The notes beneath the pieces were generated by a model. That model saw only the letters and a program-made list of their open reading frames with translations. It did no database searches and had not been told where the DNA came from. DNA of 11,923 bases from Limnohabitans sp. (GTDB taxonomy: Bacteria > Pseudomonadota > Gammaproteobacteria > Burkholderiales > Burkholderiaceae_C): the NCBI GenBank assembly GCA_015657605.1, contig JACDQO010000238.1, positions 1 to 11,923 of the forward strand, given 5' to 3'. This document shows, one piece after another, positions 1-6,929 of this stretch (its first letter is position 1; the number at the start of each line of letters is the position of its first letter). The position numbers and the translations under genes are program-made.

Positions 1-86
1 ACACCGGGGGCATGGCGTCGGCGGTCGTAAATGGGGGTGTGGATGTCAGCGGGCAGCGATGCCAAGGTCAAGGCTGAGAGGTGCAT
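1..86 (-). CDS. Mannitol dehydrogenase family protein (fructuronate/tagaturonate reductase type), N-terminal fragment
   Basis: An ATG at 84-86 opens a minus-strand frame that stays open for 28 codons to the window edge, so only the N-terminus is present. It reads MHLSALTLASLPAD, then a short IHTPIYDRRR segment, then HAPGV. The pattern 'L..L.slP.....P.YDR......G' just before the expected VHLG.GAFHRAHQ NAD-binding motif is how many mannitol 2-dehydrogenase, fructuronate reductase (UxuB) and tagaturonate reductase (UxaB) proteins begin. The diagnostic motif itself lies outside the window. The start is 51 bases past the stop of the ldh-like gene on the same strand, so it is probably the last visible gene of that operon. 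With UxaA upstream, a reductase making D-altronate or D-mannonate from a keto-uronate would fit; that role is inferred from context. A clear ribosome binding site is not obvious. Confidence 0.5.
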   Translation of the reverse strand, partial: MHLSALTLASLPADIHTPIYDRRRHAPG

Positions 87-137
87 GGGTGTCTAAGGGT
101 GTGCGTCCCAACAGGGAGGGTCTGGGTCTGGCAATGC

Positions 138-1188
138 TCAACGCCCCGCCAGCTTTTTCTCAGACGCCTCAATCTCCGCCCAAGTGGCGTCGTCGATCCA
201 GATGCCGTTCTGTTCGCGGTCGGCACGTGCAGTGCGTTCGGGCTCGCCCGCCAGCATGATGCCATCGCTGCCGGGTGCATCGGGGCTTTGGCGCAGCCAC
301 TCTTCAAAGGCCAGGGCTTCTTGCTCAAACATGGCTTGCGTGCCCAAGCGCACCGGGTCGATCAGCATCGTCAGCATGCCGTTCAACACCGCCCGTTGGT
401 GGTCGGCTTCGCGGTGCCAAGTGCCGCTGCCCGTCAGCGCACCGCCCAACAACTCGCAGGCCATGGCCATGCCAAAGCCTTTGTGGTCGCCAAAAGTCAT
501 GAGCGCACCAAACAAACCGTTGGACTGCGGCACCACCACCACGCCGGGGTTGGTGGTGGGGTGGCCGTGCTCGTCAATCAAATAACCGGGCGGCACTTGC
601 TCGCCCTTGTTGTGGGCCACGCGCATCTTGCCTTGCGCCACGCGGCTGGTGGCAAAGTCCAGCACAAAGGGCGCGCGGCTGCCATGGCACGCCGATGCAG
701 CAAGGGTTGGTGCCAAAGCGGCCGTCGCCCCCACCAAAGGGCGCGACCACGGGGCGCGAGAGCACGTTCACAAAGTGCACCGACACCAGGCCTTGCGCCA
801 CCGCCATCTCAGCAAAGTGGCCGATGCGGCCCAGGTGGTGTGATCGGCTGAGCGCCACGGTGCACACGCCATGCTGCTTGGCGCGTTCAATGCCCATCTG
901 CATGGCTTGCACGCCGGTGATTTGGCCGTAGCCGCGTTGGCCGTCGAGGTTCAGTAAGGGACCGGTGTCGAGCAAGACCTTCACGCCCGTGTTGGGTGAC
1001 AGTCCCCCTTCGAGCACCGCGTCCACATAGCGAGGCACCATGCCCACGCCGTGCGAATCGTGCCCGCTCAAGTTGGCCATGACCAGGTTGTCGGCCACTT
1101 GCGCAGCCTCGGCAGGGGCGCTGCCGGTCATGGCGATGATGCGGGTGATGTGTTGGCGAAGATCGGCAGCTGGGATGAGGTGACTCAT
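138..1188 (-). CDS. Ldh family oxidoreductase (malate/L-lactate dehydrogenase family), frameshifted as written
   Basis: NAD(P)-dependent 2-hydroxyacid/2-keto acid oxidoreductase of the family that includes AllD, YiaK/DlgD and sulfolactate dehydrogenase; it is cytosolic and unrelated to the Rossmann-type LDH. The N-terminal frame (1188 down to about 685) carries DSHG at residues 44-47, whose His is the usual catalytic residue, a SRSHHLGRIGHFAE segment near 114-127, and RFGTNPCCIGVP. The C-terminal frame (about 674 to 138) continues with APFVLDFATS, then GKMRVAHNKG and HKGFGMAMACELLGGALTG, the conserved substrate/cofactor region. Neither frame alone is complete; together they give about 350 residues, the normal family length. 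The break lies between 675 and 684 and needs one base removed or two added. The gene sits 82 bases after uxaA in the same operon. Substrate is not readable: it could be a keto-uronate, 2-keto acid, lactate or glycerate. The start follows a GAAAG-like ribosome binding site. Confidence 0.85.
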
Positions 1189-1213
1189 GCGAGTTCTTTC
1201 AAGACGGTGAATT

Positions 1214-1240
1214 TGTAGGAGCGCACCCCTGTGCGCGATG
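1214..1240 (+). repeat. Possible single REP-like element in the uxaA-ldh gap
   Basis: The 82-base gap between uxaA and the ldh-like gene contains a 27-base stretch that begins TGTAGGAGCG, holds a perfect 6-bp hairpin (GCGCAC, loop CCCT, GTGCGC at 1221-1236) and ends CGATG. The TGTAGG head, hairpin core, CGATG tail and 27-base length match the element at 10525-10551. The form also resembles REP sequences known from pseudomonads. In the transcript it could act as a small intercistronic hairpin. It is a single copy, so the assignment is tentative. Confidence 0.45.
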
Positions 1241-1270
1241 AGGGGTGGGCCGCGAGGCGGGCCAAAGGGC

Positions 1271-2797
1271 TCACATCACCGCGCCCACTTGCCATGGCAC
1301 AAACTCGTTTTGGCCGTAGCCGTGGCGTTCGCTCTTGGTGGGTTCGCCCGATGCGGCAGCCAAGATCATTTCAAAAATGCGCTGACCCATCTCGGCAATG
1401 CTCACCCCGCCGTCCACGATCTCGCCGCAGTTCAGGTCCATGTCTTCTTCCTGCTTTTTCCACAGCGCCGTGTTGGTCGAGAACTTGAGGCTGGGCGAGG
1501 GCGCGCAGCCATAAGCGCTGCCGCGCCCGGTGGTAAAACAGATCAAGTTCGCCCCACCCGCCACTTGGCCCGTGGCACTCACCGGGTCGTAGCCGGGGGT
1601 GTCCATGTAAACAAAGCCTTTGGCCGTGACCGGCTCGGCGTATTCGTACACCGCCTGCAGGTTGCTGGTGCCACCTTTGGCCACAGCCCCCAAAGACTTT
1701 TCCAAGATGGTGGTCAGGCCGCCCGCCTTGTTGCCGGGCGAGGGGTTGTTGTTCATCTCGCCGCCGTTGATGGCGGTGTAGTTTTCCCACCATTTGATGC
1801 GCTCGATCAGCTTGTGCGCCACCTCAGGCTTCACTGCGCGGCGCGTGAGCAAGTGCTCAGCGCCATAAATTTCGGGCGTCTCGCTCAGGATTGCGGTGCC
1901 GCCATGCTGGACCAACAGATCCACCGCCGCACCCAGCGCCGGGTTGGCGCTGATGCCCGAATAACCGTCCGAGCCGCCGCATTGCAGGCCCACGGTGATG
2001 TGTTCGGCGCTGCAAGGCTCGCGCTTGATGGCGTTGGCGCGCGGCAGCATCTCTTCGATCAGTCGAATGCCTTTTTCGACCGTGAGGCGCGTGCCGCCTG
2101 TGTCCTGGATGTTGAACACCTTGAGCGTGTCGCCCTCGCGCAGGCTGCTGTGCGCCAGCCAGGTGTTGAGCTGGTTGGCCTCGCAGCCCAAACCCACCAC
2201 CACCACGCCCCAGAAGTTGGCGTGCGTGGCGTAACCGGCCAGCGTGCGCTCGAGCAACTGGATGCCCAGGCCTTCGGTGTCCATGCCGCAGCCGGTGCCG
2301 TGGGTGAGCGCCACCACGCCGTCCACGTTCGGAAAGTTGGCCAGTGCTTGAGGGTTGTTGCGTTTGGAGAAATGGTCGGCAATGGCGCGTGCGGCGGTGG
2401 CCGAGCAGTTCACACTCGAAAGCACACCGATGTAGTTGCGCGTGGCCACGCGGCCGTCGCTGCGCTTGTAACCCATGAAGGTCGCTTGTTGGCGCACCTG
2501 CTCGGGCTTGACGTCTTGCCCGATGGCATAGTCGCGCTCGAAGTTGCCTTTTTCGGCGCCCATGTTCAGGTTATGCGTGTGCACATGCTCGCCGGGCGCG
2601 ATGGGCTGGTGCGCAAAGCCAATGATCTGGTTGTAGCGGCGAACTGGCTCGCCGACAGCGATGGCGCGGGTGGCCACTTTGTGGCCGGGTGGGATCAGGC
2701 CGCGCACGGGCACGCCGTCCACGGTGCTGCCGCTCATCAGTTGGGCGCGAGCGATGACGACATCGTCGGCGGGGTGCAGTCGAATGAAGGAACTCAT
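1271..2797 (-). CDS. uxaA: Altronate dehydratase (UxaA family)
   Basis: Predicted to dehydrate D-altronate to 2-keto-3-deoxy-D-gluconate in the cytosol, the third step of the galacturonate isomerase pathway. The 508-residue protein has an N-terminal SAF domain (about residues 10-85, including VARGHKVAT-like and EHVHTHNL segments) followed by the D-galactarate dehydratase/altronate hydrolase domain. Visible landmarks are TGCGMDTEG, VGLGCEANQ, LQCGGSDGYSG, ENPSPGNKAGG and FTTGRGSAYG, all matching the corresponding blocks of E. coli UxaA (about 495 residues) closely. The conserved cysteines and the GGSDG block fit an iron-dependent active site. It starts 9 bases after the stop of dctM, so translation is probably coupled; the Shine-Dalgarno sequence is weak. 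Galactarate dehydratase (GarD) belongs to the same family and is the main alternative; the reductase-like gene downstream favours altronate. I see no frame damage. Confidence 0.88.
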   Translation of the reverse strand: MSSFIRLHPADDVVIARAQLMSGSTVDGVPVRGLIPPGHKVATRAIAVGEPVRRYNQIIGFAHQPIAPGEHVHTHNLNMGAEKGNFERDYAIGQDVKPEQVRQQATFMGYKRSDGRVATRNYIGVLSSVNCSATAARAIADHFSKRNNPQALANFPNVDGVVALTHGTGCGMDTEGLGIQLLERTLAGYATHANFWGVVVVGLGCEANQLNTWLAHSSLREGDTLKVFNIQDTGGTRLTVEKGIRLIEEMLPRANAIKREPCSAEHITVGLQCGGSDGYSGISANPALGAAVDLLVQHGGTAILSETPEIYGAEHLLTRRAVKPEVAHKLIERIKWWENYTAINGGEMNNNPSPGNKAGGLTTILEKSLGAVAKGGTSNLQAVYEYAEPVTAKGFVYMDTPGYDPVSATGQVAGGANLICFTTGRGSAYGCAPSPSLKFSTNTALWKKQEEDMDLNCGEIVDGGVSIAEMGQRIFEMILAAASGEPTKSERHGYGQNEFVPWQVGAVM

Positions 2798-2806
2798 GGC
2801 AAGGTC

Positions 2807-4201
2807 TCAATAAAATTGTTTGGGCAACCACAGCACCAAGTTGGGGAAATAGGTGATCACGGCCAAGCTGCCCAACAAGGGGAACAGCCAAGGCAAGATG
2901 GCCATGGTGGTGCGCTCGACGCTGAGCTTGGCCACCCTCGCCAGCACGAACAGCACCATGCCCATGGGCGGATGAAGCAAACCGATCATCAGGTTCAGCA
3001 CCATGACCAAACCGAAGTGCACCAAGTCAATCCCCAGTTGCTGGCAAATCGGCACCAAAATCGGCACCAGGATGGTGATGGCAGCAGTCGGCTCGAGGAA
3101 GCAGCCGACAAACAGCATCAAGGCGTTGGCCAGCAGCAAGAACACCCAAGGCTCTTGCGTGAAGCCCAGCACCCAGCTGGAGATGGCGGTGGTCACCCCT
3201 GTGGCGGTCAGCATCCAGCCAAAAATGCTGGCAGCGGCCACGATGAACAGCACGGTGGCAGTGGTCTCGACCGTGTCCAGACAGACTTTGACAAACATTT
3301 TCAGGTTCAGGGTGCGGTACCAGAAGAAGCCCAAAATCAAGGCCCACACACAGGCGGCGATCGCGCCTTCGGTCGGTGTGAACACGCCGGTGGTCATCCC
3401 GCCGATCAGGATGATGGGGGTCATGATGGGCAAGACGGCTTGGAACTTGAACAGCTTGTCGGCCAAAAACAAAATGGCCAAAGCGATGAACACCGTCATT
3501 TGGGGCGGTGTGCCAAAGGTTTTGACGGTCCACCAAATGGCCAGCGGCCAGCCCACCACCACGGCGGTCTCGGTCAAGGCCTTGATGACTCGGGGCCACT
3601 CGAATTTGATGTCAGCGCCCCAACCATTTTTGTGGGCAAAGTAAGCCACCGTCAGCATCATGAGCAGCGCCATCAAAATGCCGGGCAAGATGCCCGCGAG
3701 GAACAAGGCCCCCACCGAGACGTTGGCCATCATGCCGTAGATCACAAACGGCAAGCTGGGCGGAATGATGGGCCCCAGTGTGGCCGATGCGGCCGTGACA
3801 CCCACGGCAAATTCGGTGCTGTAGCCATGGTCTTTCATGGCTTTGACTTCGATGGTGCCCAGGCCTGCCGCGTCGGCAATGGCCGTGCCGCTCATGCCCG
3901 CAAACACCACAGAACCCACCACGTTGACGTGGCCCAAACCGCCCTTGAGCCAGCCCACCAAGGCCAGCGCATAGTTGTAAATGCGGTTGGTGATGCCGGC
4001 GTTGTTCATCAGGTTGCCCGCCAAGATGAAGAAAGGCACGGCCAGCAGCGGAAAACTGTCGATGCCCGAGACCATGCGGTGAATCACCACAAACGGCGGC
4101 GAGCTTTGGGCAAAAAACAGGTAAATGAGCGAGGCTCCCGCCATGGCAATGGCCACCGGAATGCCGCCACTCATCAGCAGCAGGAAAATGATTTTCAACA
4201 T
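2807..4201 (-). CDS. dctM: TRAP transporter large permease subunit (DctM)
   Basis: Large membrane subunit of a tripartite ATP-independent periplasmic transporter, which carries out sodium-driven import of the ligand delivered by the binding protein. At 464 residues it is slightly longer than the common 425-430 of the family. It is almost entirely hydrophobic with around a dozen predicted helices. Family blocks are easy to see: SGGIPVAIAMAGASL near the start, SFPLLAVPFFILAGNLMN, GLGHVNVVGSVVFAGMSG followed by TAIADAAGLGTIEVKAMK, and TLGPIIPPSLPFVIYG. The paired SGT/IPPS regions correspond to the helix-breaking hairpins that form the ion and substrate sites in known TRAP structures. It starts 30 bases after dctQ and ends 9 bases before uxaA, so it is well inside the operon. 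Substrate is set mainly by the binding protein; context suggests a sugar acid. Confidence 0.95.
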   Translation of the reverse strand: MLKIIFLLLMSGGIPVAIAMAGASLIYLFFAQSSPPFVVIHRMVSGIDSFPLLAVPFFILAGNLMNNAGITNRIYNYALALVGWLKGGLGHVNVVGSVVFAGMSGTAIADAAGLGTIEVKAMKDHGYSTEFAVGVTAASATLGPIIPPSLPFVIYGMMANVSVGALFLAGILPGILMALLMMLTVAYFAHKNGWGADIKFEWPRVIKALTETAVVVGWPLAIWWTVKTFGTPPQMTVFIALAILFLADKLFKFQAVLPIMTPIILIGGMTTGVFTPTEGAIAACVWALILGFFWYRTLNLKMFVKVCLDTVETTATVLFIVAAASIFGWMLTATGVTTAISSWVLGFTQEPWVFLLLANALMLFVGCFLEPTAAITILVPILVPICQQLGIDLVHFGLVMVLNLMIGLLHPPMGMVLFVLARVAKLSVERTTMAILPWLFPLLGSLAVITYFPNLVLWLPKQFY

Positions 4202-4231
4202 GGCAGGGCTTTCTGTCGTTCGGGGGGCTGT

Positions 4232-4807
4232 TCAGCGGTCCGTCATTTCGGATTCGGGGCGTTCCAGCACGGTGTAGCCGCGCTGCAGGTGGATGCGCAT
4301 GACCCAGATGGACCGCAGGCACATGGCGGCAAAACCGGCCATTACCACGCCGTAGACCCAGTTCATGGGCAAGTCGATGATCGTCATCTTGTAGCTGCCC
4401 AGTTTTTGCATCATCTGGCCCGTCAAAAAGGTGGCGGCGCCAAAAAATCCGATGCGCATCACATCCACCAACAAGGCCACTGCATAAGACAGCCGAGCAG
4501 GCATGAAGCGGAAGAAAAAGTCCACCTGAATGTGGTTGTTCTTGGCCACACCAATGGCCGCGCCCGTGAACACCGTGGCAATCAACAAATACCGGGCGAT
4601 CTCTTCGGTCCAGGAGGCCGAATCGTTGAGCACATAGCGGGTGAAAAATTGGTAAAAAACCGTCAGGCCCAAGGCCCAGAAAAACAGCAAGGCCACCCAA
4701 GCCTCGATGGGCGTTCCGGACAAGTCCACCGCCTCATCGGTGGCGTGGAACTGGCCGTCATCGCCCATGACTTTGGGCAGGGCATCCAGGTCTTGCAGCT
4801 TGCTCAT
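4232..4807 (-). CDS. dctQ: TRAP transporter small permease subunit (DctQ)
   Basis: Small membrane subunit that pairs with DctM in the inner membrane. The 191-residue protein has about 33 soluble N-terminal residues and then four hydrophobic segments, at roughly 34-58, 71-89, 105-132 and 148-170. The block SWTEEIARYLLIATVF (65-80) and NNHIQVDFFF (90-99) are typical DctQ signatures. I place the start at MSKLQDLDAL (ATG at 4805-4807), preceded by a GAAAG-type ribosome binding site; the frame stays open another 37 codons upstream, but that part is proline/histidine-rich, covers the intergenic hairpins and is not family-like. The N-terminal soluble stretch is a little long for the family. A 121-base hairpin-rich gap separates it from dctP, and 30 bases separate it from dctM. 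Confidence 0.92.
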   Translation of the reverse strand: MSKLQDLDALPKVMGDDGQFHATDEAVDLSGTPIEAWVALLFFWALGLTVFYQFFTRYVLNDSASWTEEIARYLLIATVFTGAAIGVAKNNHIQVDFFFRFMPARLSYAVALLVDVMRIGFFGAATFLTGQMMQKLGSYKMTIIDLPMNWVYGVVMAGFAAMCLRSIWVMRIHLQRGYTVLERPESEMTDR

Positions 4808-4838
4808 GGCAAATCTTTCGAAATTGAAAAACGGATGC

Positions 4839-4856
4839 CCGGACCCGCAGGTCCGG
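4839..4856 (-). other. Intercistronic hairpin 3, just upstream of dctQ
   Basis: Perfect 7-bp inverted repeat (CCGGACC and GGTCCGG) with a 4-base loop, 31 bases before the dctQ start. It is the third of three stem-loops in the dctP-dctQ gap. There is no U-tract after it in the transcribed direction, so it is unlikely to be a simple intrinsic terminator. Confidence 0.6.
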
Positions 4857-4867
4857 TCATGCCAACG

Positions 4868-4891
4868 CACGCTGGGCCAGTGTCCAGCGTG
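4868..4891 (-). other. Intercistronic hairpin 2 between dctP and dctQ
   Basis: Perfect 8-bp inverted repeat (CACGCTGG and CCAGCGTG) with an 8-base loop, in the middle of the dctP-dctQ gap. No U-tract follows. It probably acts together with the stronger hairpin at 4899-4923 in mRNA processing or stability. Confidence 0.6.
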
Positions 4892-4898
4892 GTGGGGT

Positions 4899-4923
4899 GG
4901 GCTGTGCTTTGGTAGCACAGCCC
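4899..4923 (-). other. Strong intercistronic hairpin 1, immediately after dctP
   Basis: Perfect 10-bp inverted repeat (GGGCTGTGCT and AGCACAGCCC) with a 5-base loop, beginning 5 bases beyond the dctP stop codon. No run of U follows on the transcribed strand. Position and strength suit a 3' stabiliser or partial attenuator, the usual way a binding-protein gene is kept more highly expressed than its permease genes. That role is inferred; the inverted repeat is directly visible. Confidence 0.7.
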
Positions 4924-4928
4924 CAAGA

Positions 4929-5918
4929 TCACCTGGCGGCCTGGATCTTGTCGAAGTCAGACTGCGTGAAGCCCATTCCGGTCAGAGGCTTGTTTTTCAG
5001 CACCGCATCCTGGAAGGATTTGCGGTCGACTTGCACCATCTGCAAACCTTTCTTGCGGAACTCTTCCACCAGCTCGGCTTCGCGGGCCTTGACCTTGGCC
5101 GATGCGCGCACCGCAGCTTCCTGGGTCACATCGGTGAAGATCTTCTTTTCGGCATCGTTCAAACGATTCCAGAGGTGGGGAGCGATCTGTGTGGTCAGGC
5201 CGTCCACGATGTGGCCTGTGAGCATGATGGCTTTTTGCACTTCAAAAAACTTCTTGGCCTCGATCGTGGTCAAGGGGTTCTCTTGGGCTTCCACGGTGCC
5301 GTTTTGCAGGGCCAAATACACCTCGGCAAAAGCAATCGGTGTGGGGTTGGCGCCGCAGGCCTCAGGTGTGGCGCGGTAGGCGGGCACATCGGGCACGCGG
5401 ATCTTGATGCCCTTCATGCCGGCGCAGTTGGTGAAGGGTCGCTGGGCGGTGGTGTGGCGTGCACCGTAGTAGGTGTAGGCCGTGACCTGAATGCCTGTGC
5501 GGGCACGGAATTCGCCAATCATTTCCTGGAACACCGGGCTCTTGGAGTAAGCCAACAGGTGGTCGCCATCACGGAAGATGAAGGGGTAGTAGGCGATGCC
5601 AAAACGGGGGTAGGTGCGCGCTGCAAAAGAGGGGCCGCTGATGATCATGTCCACCGTGCCCAGGGTCAGGCCTTGGTTGATGTCGGTCTCTTTGCCCAGT
5701 GTGGATGCTGGGAAGACCTGGATGTCGAACTTGCCGTTGCTGCGTTTTTTGATTTCTTCGGCGGCCCACACCGACTCGGTGTGGAAGGGCTCAGACGTCT
5801 CATAGACGTGCGCCCACTTGAGTTTTTGCTGGGCCATGACGCCCGTGCTGGTCAGCAGGGTGCCCATGGCCACCGCACCGACGGCGGCCAGGGTTTTTAG
5901 GGTGAATCGTTTGCTCAT
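4929..5918 (-). CDS. dctP: TRAP transporter substrate-binding protein (DctP)
   Basis: Periplasmic solute receptor that captures a carboxylate ligand and hands it to DctQM. The 329-residue precursor begins MSKRFTLKTL, with a classical signal peptide (positive n-region, hydrophobic AAVGAVAMGTLL, cleavage probable after VMA at residues 27-29). The mature domain shows KWAHVYETSEPFHTES, a typical ASTLGKETDINQGLTLGTVDM block, and GIKIRVPDVPAYRATPEACG with the conserved Arg at about residue 174 that forms the salt bridge to the ligand carboxylate. Next comes PIAFAEVYLALQNGTVEAQENPLTTI. The start is fixed by a strong GAGGAG six bases upstream; an in-frame ATG 18 codons earlier would precede that site and bury the signal peptide. 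Binding proteins of this type from related Comamonadaceae are known to bind hexuronates, and the UxaA neighbour supports that, but the ligand cannot be read from sequence alone. Confidence 0.94.
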   Translation of the reverse strand: MSKRFTLKTLAAVGAVAMGTLLTSTGVMAQQKLKWAHVYETSEPFHTESVWAAEEIKKRSNGKFDIQVFPASTLGKETDINQGLTLGTVDMIISGPSFAARTYPRFGIAYYPFIFRDGDHLLAYSKSPVFQEMIGEFRARTGIQVTAYTYYGARHTTAQRPFTNCAGMKGIKIRVPDVPAYRATPEACGANPTPIAFAEVYLALQNGTVEAQENPLTTIEAKKFFEVQKAIMLTGHIVDGLTTQIAPHLWNRLNDAEKKIFTDVTQEAAVRASAKVKAREAELVEEFRKKGLQMVQVDRKSFQDAVLKNKPLTGMGFTQSDFDKIQAAR

Positions 5919-5924
5919 CTTTGT

Positions 5925-5930
5925 CTCCTC
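5925..5930 (-). promoter_or_regulatory. Shine-Dalgarno site of dctP
   Basis: GAGGAG on the minus strand, with six bases before the ATG of dctP. It is the best ribosome binding site in the operon, consistent with high expression of a binding protein, and it decides in favour of the MSKR start. Confidence 0.8.
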
Positions 5931-5973
5931 ATTGGGTTGTGAAATTTGCTGACGCGGGAACAGAAAAACCACC

Positions 5974-6723
5974 CTAGCGGGCGGGTGCGCGGCGCCAGCT
6001 CGCGCTGTATCTTTTGTGGGCTTGTCTCAGGTGTTTCTGCATGGCCTTGCGGGCGGCGCTGGGGTCGTGCGCCTCGATGGCGCGCACCACCGCTTGGTGT
6101 TCTTCGATGGCGGCTTGCCACGATTCGGGGCGTTCAAAGTAGTCGCCCAGCCGCTCAAACAAAGGGCCATGGCGTGCTTGCCAATAGCGCTGCACCGTGT
6201 CGAGCAACACACTGTTGCCGCAAGCCAGCGCGATGGCCTGGTGAAAAGCCTCGTCACCTTCACGCGGAACTTCGTCTCGCGCAGCTTCGCGTTGCATTTG
6301 TTTCAGGCTCGTCTGGATCGCTTTGATGTGGGATTTTTGGGCATGGGCGGCGGCCAGCGCAGCCACTTCGGCCTCCACCAAAATCCGCGCGCTCATGACC
6401 TCGAGTGGACCCCAGTTGGCCGGGGTGTCGGCGTCGAGATCGGCGCCGAGATCGGTGCCGAGTGCCATGCCTTTGCGTGCAGAGCTGTGGACGGTTTGCT
6501 GCACATAAATGCCCGATCCGGTGCGCACTTCGATCATGCCCTCCACCTCGAGCGCGATCAGGGCTTCGCGCACCGAAGGGCGGCTCACACCCAGCTGCAG
6601 CGCCAGATCGCGTTCGGCAGGCAGACGCGAACCAGGCGCAAATTCACCCGACACCATCAGTTGCCGAAGTTGCTCGGCAATCTGGCGGTAAAGGCGATGC
6701 GGTGCGACGGTTTGCAGGGGCAT
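5974..6723 (-). CDS. GntR family regulator, FadR/FCD subfamily (hexuronate-type)
   Basis: Ligand-responsive DNA-binding regulator, probably a repressor of the two divergent operons. The 249-residue protein starts at MPLQTVAPHR. Residues 11-75 form the GntR winged helix-turn-helix (LYRQIAEQLRQLM, then GSRLPAERDLALQLGVSRPS and VREALIALEVEGM, wing RTGSGIYV). The C-terminal all-helical FCD domain (about 95-235) carries the metal-site pattern DEAFH (His161), EEH (His209) and HL (His231), as in FadR-family proteins that bind small carboxylates; UxuR and ExuR belong to this group. The frame is open 37 codons further upstream, but that part is not family-like and covers the operator region. The start has only a weak ribosome binding site. 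It is the first gene of the minus-strand operon, 55 bases ahead of dctP, so it is probably autoregulated through the palindrome at 6756-6766. The effector is likely a hexuronate or pathway intermediate, by inference. Confidence 0.92.
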   Translation of the reverse strand: MPLQTVAPHRLYRQIAEQLRQLMVSGEFAPGSRLPAERDLALQLGVSRPSVREALIALEVEGMIEVRTGSGIYVQQTVHSSARKGMALGTDLGADLDADTPANWGPLEVMSARILVEAEVAALAAAHAQKSHIKAIQTSLKQMQREAARDEVPREGDEAFHQAIALACGNSVLLDTVQRYWQARHGPLFERLGDYFERPESWQAAIEEHQAVVRAIEAHDPSAARKAMQKHLRQAHKRYSASWRRAPAR

Positions 6724-6746
6724 AAGGGCATCAGGGATAACGTGAA

Positions 6747-6776
6747 TTGGACAAGTGGTCAGACCAATTGCAGAAT
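6747..6776 (+). promoter_or_regulatory. Candidate sigma-70 promoter of the plus-strand catabolic operon
   Basis: TTGGAC (6747-6752) and CAGAAT (6771-6776) are separated by 18 bases and read towards the enolase-superfamily gene. The operator palindrome lies entirely in the spacer, where a bound repressor would block RNA polymerase. The implied leader is about 145 bases. The minus-strand promoter for gntR could not be resolved by eye. The match is moderate and unproven. Confidence 0.4.
6756..6766. promoter_or_regulatory. GntR/FadR-type operator in the divergent intergenic region
   Basis: Perfect 11-base palindrome TGGTC-A-GACCA, 33 bases upstream of the gntR start. It fits the FadR-subfamily consensus (TGGT, three bases, ACCA), and on the minus strand the flank gives TTGGT, the half-site style of E. 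coli UxuR/ExuR operators. A second, looser ATTGG at 6746-6750 may widen the site. The gntR product next door carries the matching recognition helix. Confidence 0.65.
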
Positions 6777-6929
6777 CATCACATGACCCATCAGCCCTGC
6801 CACTCCGCACAAACCCGCATGCTGCGTGTCGCAAAAATGACGGCCCGCGCGGCTGATGGCCGCATGCTTCACACCCTTTTGTCCATGCCCTGCCTGCGGG
6901 GTTTTGCAGGTTCCGCGCTTTAGCCCCTT
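6777..6929 (+). other. Leader region upstream of the enolase-superfamily gene
   Basis: A 153-base stretch with no credible open frame. It contains the 8-base CGCATGCT twice (6816-6823 and 6861-6868); because GCATGC is self-complementary the two copies could also pair, enclosing a GGCC/GGCC inner stem. A small CCTGC...GCAGG stem (6893-6910) lies close to the start codon, which has no good Shine-Dalgarno sequence. No known riboswitch is recognised. Confidence 0.3.

Noticed and set aside
81..851. Plus-strand open frames of up to 256 codons over the ldh-like gene
   Set aside because: They are His/Arg-rich antisense shadows; the minus strand carries clear family motifs across the whole region.
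1238..4915. A 1225-codon open frame on the plus strand, antisense to uxaA, dctM and dctQ
   Set aside because: Those three genes share one frame and the antisense frame is codon-on-codon with it, so it is only interrupted where the genes use TTA, CTA or TCA codons, which are rare in this GC-rich DNA. Its product is His/Gln/Gly-rich with no domain, and it runs through intergenic gaps. It is a shadow of real genes.
4808..4918. Longer N-terminus for dctQ (37 extra codons)
   Set aside because: It covers the intergenic hairpins, is not DctQ-like, and the MSKLQD start has its own ribosome binding site.
4839..4923. Intrinsic terminator between dctP and dctQ
   Set aside because: None of the three stems is followed by a U-tract in the transcribed direction, and the downstream genes clearly belong to the same transporter.
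5919..5972. Longer N-terminus for dctP (18 extra codons)
   Set aside because: The GAGGAG site lies inside this stretch and the signal peptide must begin at MSKR.
6724..6834. Longer N-terminus for the GntR regulator
   Set aside because: It would place the operator palindrome inside the coding region and has no similarity to the family; MPLQ gives the usual length.
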